47,645 bases of DNA from Rhodospira trueperi (GTDB lineage: Bacteria > Pseudomonadota > Alphaproteobacteria > Rhodospirillales > Rhodospirillaceae). The position numbers were made by a program, and so were the translations under genes. The stretch spans positions 1-47,645 of the forward strand of contig NZ_FNAP01000017.1 of the NCBI RefSeq assembly GCF_900101965.1, in the 5' to 3' direction. The notes beneath the pieces are model-generated. The model saw only the letters and a list, made by a program, of their open reading frames with translations, made no database searches and was not told where the DNA came from. This document shows, one piece after another, positions 46,177 to 47,645 of this stretch. Numbering within the stretch: position 1 is the stretch's first letter; every line of letters starts with the position of its first letter.

Positions 46177-46476
46177 CCGCAGAAACCCTCACTTCCGGTG
46201 TCTCACCAAATCGCCTCGTTACGGTACACCTCAACGATACGCCATGCGCCCCACCGTCACAGAGGGGAACCCAATGCCGTTGTCATCGCCGATGACACGT
46301 CCCACCCCCTGACAGCCAGCCTCCGCCGCACCCAGAGCCACGACCTCGAGCCCCGGACGGCACCCCCCTACCCAGGGTCAAAGAGAAGCACACGAACAAT
46401 CCCGCTGCCCGACAACGCGCCTCGCTCACCATGACGTCACGGCCCCGGCCACGGGGGAACCACGCGCAAACATATA
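46177..46476. other. 300-bp noncoding region between resolvase and integrase
   Basis: No frame looks coding. GC content falls at 46465-46500, where TATAAT occurs across the integrase stop codon. No second copy of the tRNA 3' end is found here. Confidence 0.4.
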
Positions 46477-47550
46477 TTATAATACCTTCTCACATTTTTG
46501 CGGTGAAAATCCGGGGGTCCCATCGTCATACGCCAACAACTCGACGGCTTCCTTCAGCGTCTCAAGGCGGTTCCGATTGCCATAGGTCCCATAGGTCATG
46601 GTCGGCTTATCGTGCCCCACGATGTCCGCCGCGACATTCTCCGGGACCCCGGCGCGTTCAAGCTGGGTGACCACGGTTTTCCGTATTGAGTGGAAGACGA
46701 ACCTCTCCTCGAAACCGAGTGCCGTCTTGAGCCTCCCGAACCGCTTCCCGACCGCGTTGCTCCGATCCCCGTACTTATTCCGGGTCAGGCCGGACACCAC
46801 GAAGCCGTCCTTACTGGCCTTGACCAACTCCGCCATGATCGGCGCCAGCCGGGAATGAATGGGCACCTCCCGCCACCCGGCCTCCGTCTTCGCGTCGATC
46901 ACCTCAAAGTGTCCATCGTGGACATTCTCGACCTTCAGTGAGCAAAGTTCTTCGATCCGGCATCCGGTCCACATACCAAGCCGGATCACCTCCGCGAGCT
47001 TCGCGTCTCCCTTGGCCTCCGCCGCACGAAGGAGCCTCACCACGTCGTCCGGCTCGAACACCCGCCAACGATCAAACCGGGACCCGCGTTGCCCGTTGCT
47101 GCTGCCCTTCGATCCCTTGGCCAGCCCCTTGAACGGATCGAACTCCGCCGGGACAACCTCCATGTTCTCCAGGTGTCGCCAGTATCCCCGAACCGCCGCG
47201 AGAATCCGCTGAACGGTCTTTTGGCTGAGCCCATCCGGCCCCGCCATCAGGTCATTGACCCACTGGGTCGCCGCCCTCCGGGTTACGTCTTCGACATAGG
47301 GGAACCGCTCCGAGAACCGCCGAAGGTCACTCCGGTACATATCCCGTTGCTTGTCCCTTAGGTTCCCCTTTGTGGCCAACCACTCTTCGGCCATGTCGGC
47401 GGTCTTCACCACCTGAGCCGTGGCGATCCCGTAGAACCGCCGTCCGTCCTTCACCTCGGGCTGTTCCTCGAACTCGGGATGCTCGGGGTCCATGATCCGG
47501 GACCTATGCGTAATGTCGTCCGCGAGGTCCCCAATATGCCACTCAAGGAG
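46477..47550 (-). pseudogene. Tyrosine integrase, N-terminus removed by IS3 insertion
   Basis: From the first internal ATG (47493) the frame gives 338 aa with a full catalytic domain: R179 (GCRIEEL), K202, H268 and R271 (HSIRK), H294 (VGHDK) and Y304. The SAM-like core-binding part lies at about 30-120. The same frame stays open upstream, reading LLEWHIGDLADDITHRSRIM, right up to 47550, where an IS3-family end begins. Relatives have 50-80 more N-terminal residues. The gene was thus cut by the insertion. A shortened protein from 47493 is possible, but arm-site binding would be lost. Confidence 0.85.
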
Positions 47551-47645
47551 TGATCCTGCTCCAAAACGGTGGACACCTCCGTTAAGCTCCCCTGGGAGCG
47601 GAGAGGTGAAACGATGACGACTGAAACGCGACGATCCTTCACGGA
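47551..47645 (+). mobile_element. IS3-family insertion sequence, left end
   Basis: It starts TGATCCTGCTCCAAAACGGT, followed by GGACACCTCC, a typical IS3-family terminal repeat with TG at its tip. A transposase orfA start follows 63 bases in. The element continues beyond the window. It disrupts the integrase gene. Confidence 0.85.
47614..47645 (+). CDS. IS3-family transposase orfA, first codons only
   Basis: ATG at 47614 opens MTTETRRSFT, the usual start of IS3-type OrfA (helix-turn-helix) proteins, with GGAGAGG 6 bases upstream. It runs off the end of the window. Confidence 0.8.
   Translation, partial: MTTETRRSFT

Noticed and set aside
46141-46434. A 97-aa plus-strand frame in the resolvase-integrase spacer
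   Set aside because: It is Pro/Arg/Thr-rich, has no ribosome site and overlaps the inverted repeats; it looks like a chance open frame.
40500-47500. A CRISPR array
   Set aside because: The repeats in the island are two distant copies, not regularly spaced units.

Overview
This window is high-GC DNA with long, tightly packed genes and good Shine-Dalgarno sites. A full-length aerobic-type cobN, a bactofilin/M23 peptidase pair, the lpd-lipA-ratA order and a gap-pgk pair all point to an alphaproteobacterium, most likely of the Rhodospirillales. That placement is inference from gene content and style; no rRNA gene is present to confirm it.

Regions. (1) 1-305: the tail of an IS1595-type transposase and two tandem copies of a structured 63-bp repeat. 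(2) 303-9096: minus-strand genes for a bactofilin with its LytM peptidase, a DEDDh exonuclease with a cNMP/CBS/DUF294 protein, a two-subunit sodium:solute symporter, thiD and a thioredoxin-like protein. (3) 9426-25729: mostly housekeeping and signalling genes: a universal stress protein, a receiver-only response regulator, uup, a dynamin-like GTPase, a REC-PAS-GGDEF protein, a GNAT enzyme, cobN, comF, a methyltransferase, sfsA and map. (4) 25760-28375: a small accessory patch of decayed genes. It holds a truncated epimerase, a palindromic element, a FitA-type antitoxin whose FitB toxin carries a nonsense codon, a P-loop ATPase, an ORF with a 12-bp C tract, and an intact higA next to a higB remnant. 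(5) 28396-39538: core metabolism: a two-domain PPK2 enzyme, gap-pgk, a D-amino-acid dehydrogenase and lpd-lipA-ratA, plus several envelope proteins of unknown role.

(6) 39536-40404: a third copy of the 63-bp repeat, an ISAs1 transposase remnant broken by a 16-bp triplication, and tRNA-Ser(CGA). (7) 40405-47550: a prophage-like island beside that tRNA. Nearly all its genes are on the minus strand: a resolvase, a zinc-finger-like protein, a ParB/Srx-fold protein, a T7 endonuclease I-like resolvase, a 342-aa protein of unknown role, a 60-aa protein and a broken DUF3102-like gene. A BRO-N antirepressor fragment lies on the plus strand. The tyrosine integrase at the right end lost its N-terminus to an IS3-family insertion starting at 47551, so the island is probably no longer mobile.

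How the genes fit together. gap and pgk catalyse consecutive glycolytic steps. lpd and lipA supply the E3 subunit and the lipoyl cofactor of the 2-oxoacid dehydrogenases. The symporter pair sits beside the regulator-like DUF294 protein and the exonuclease. The most unusual material is the 63-bp repeat that supplies gene stop codons, the cluster of antitoxins without working toxins, and the palindromic repeat pair and unrecognised genes of the prophage island.
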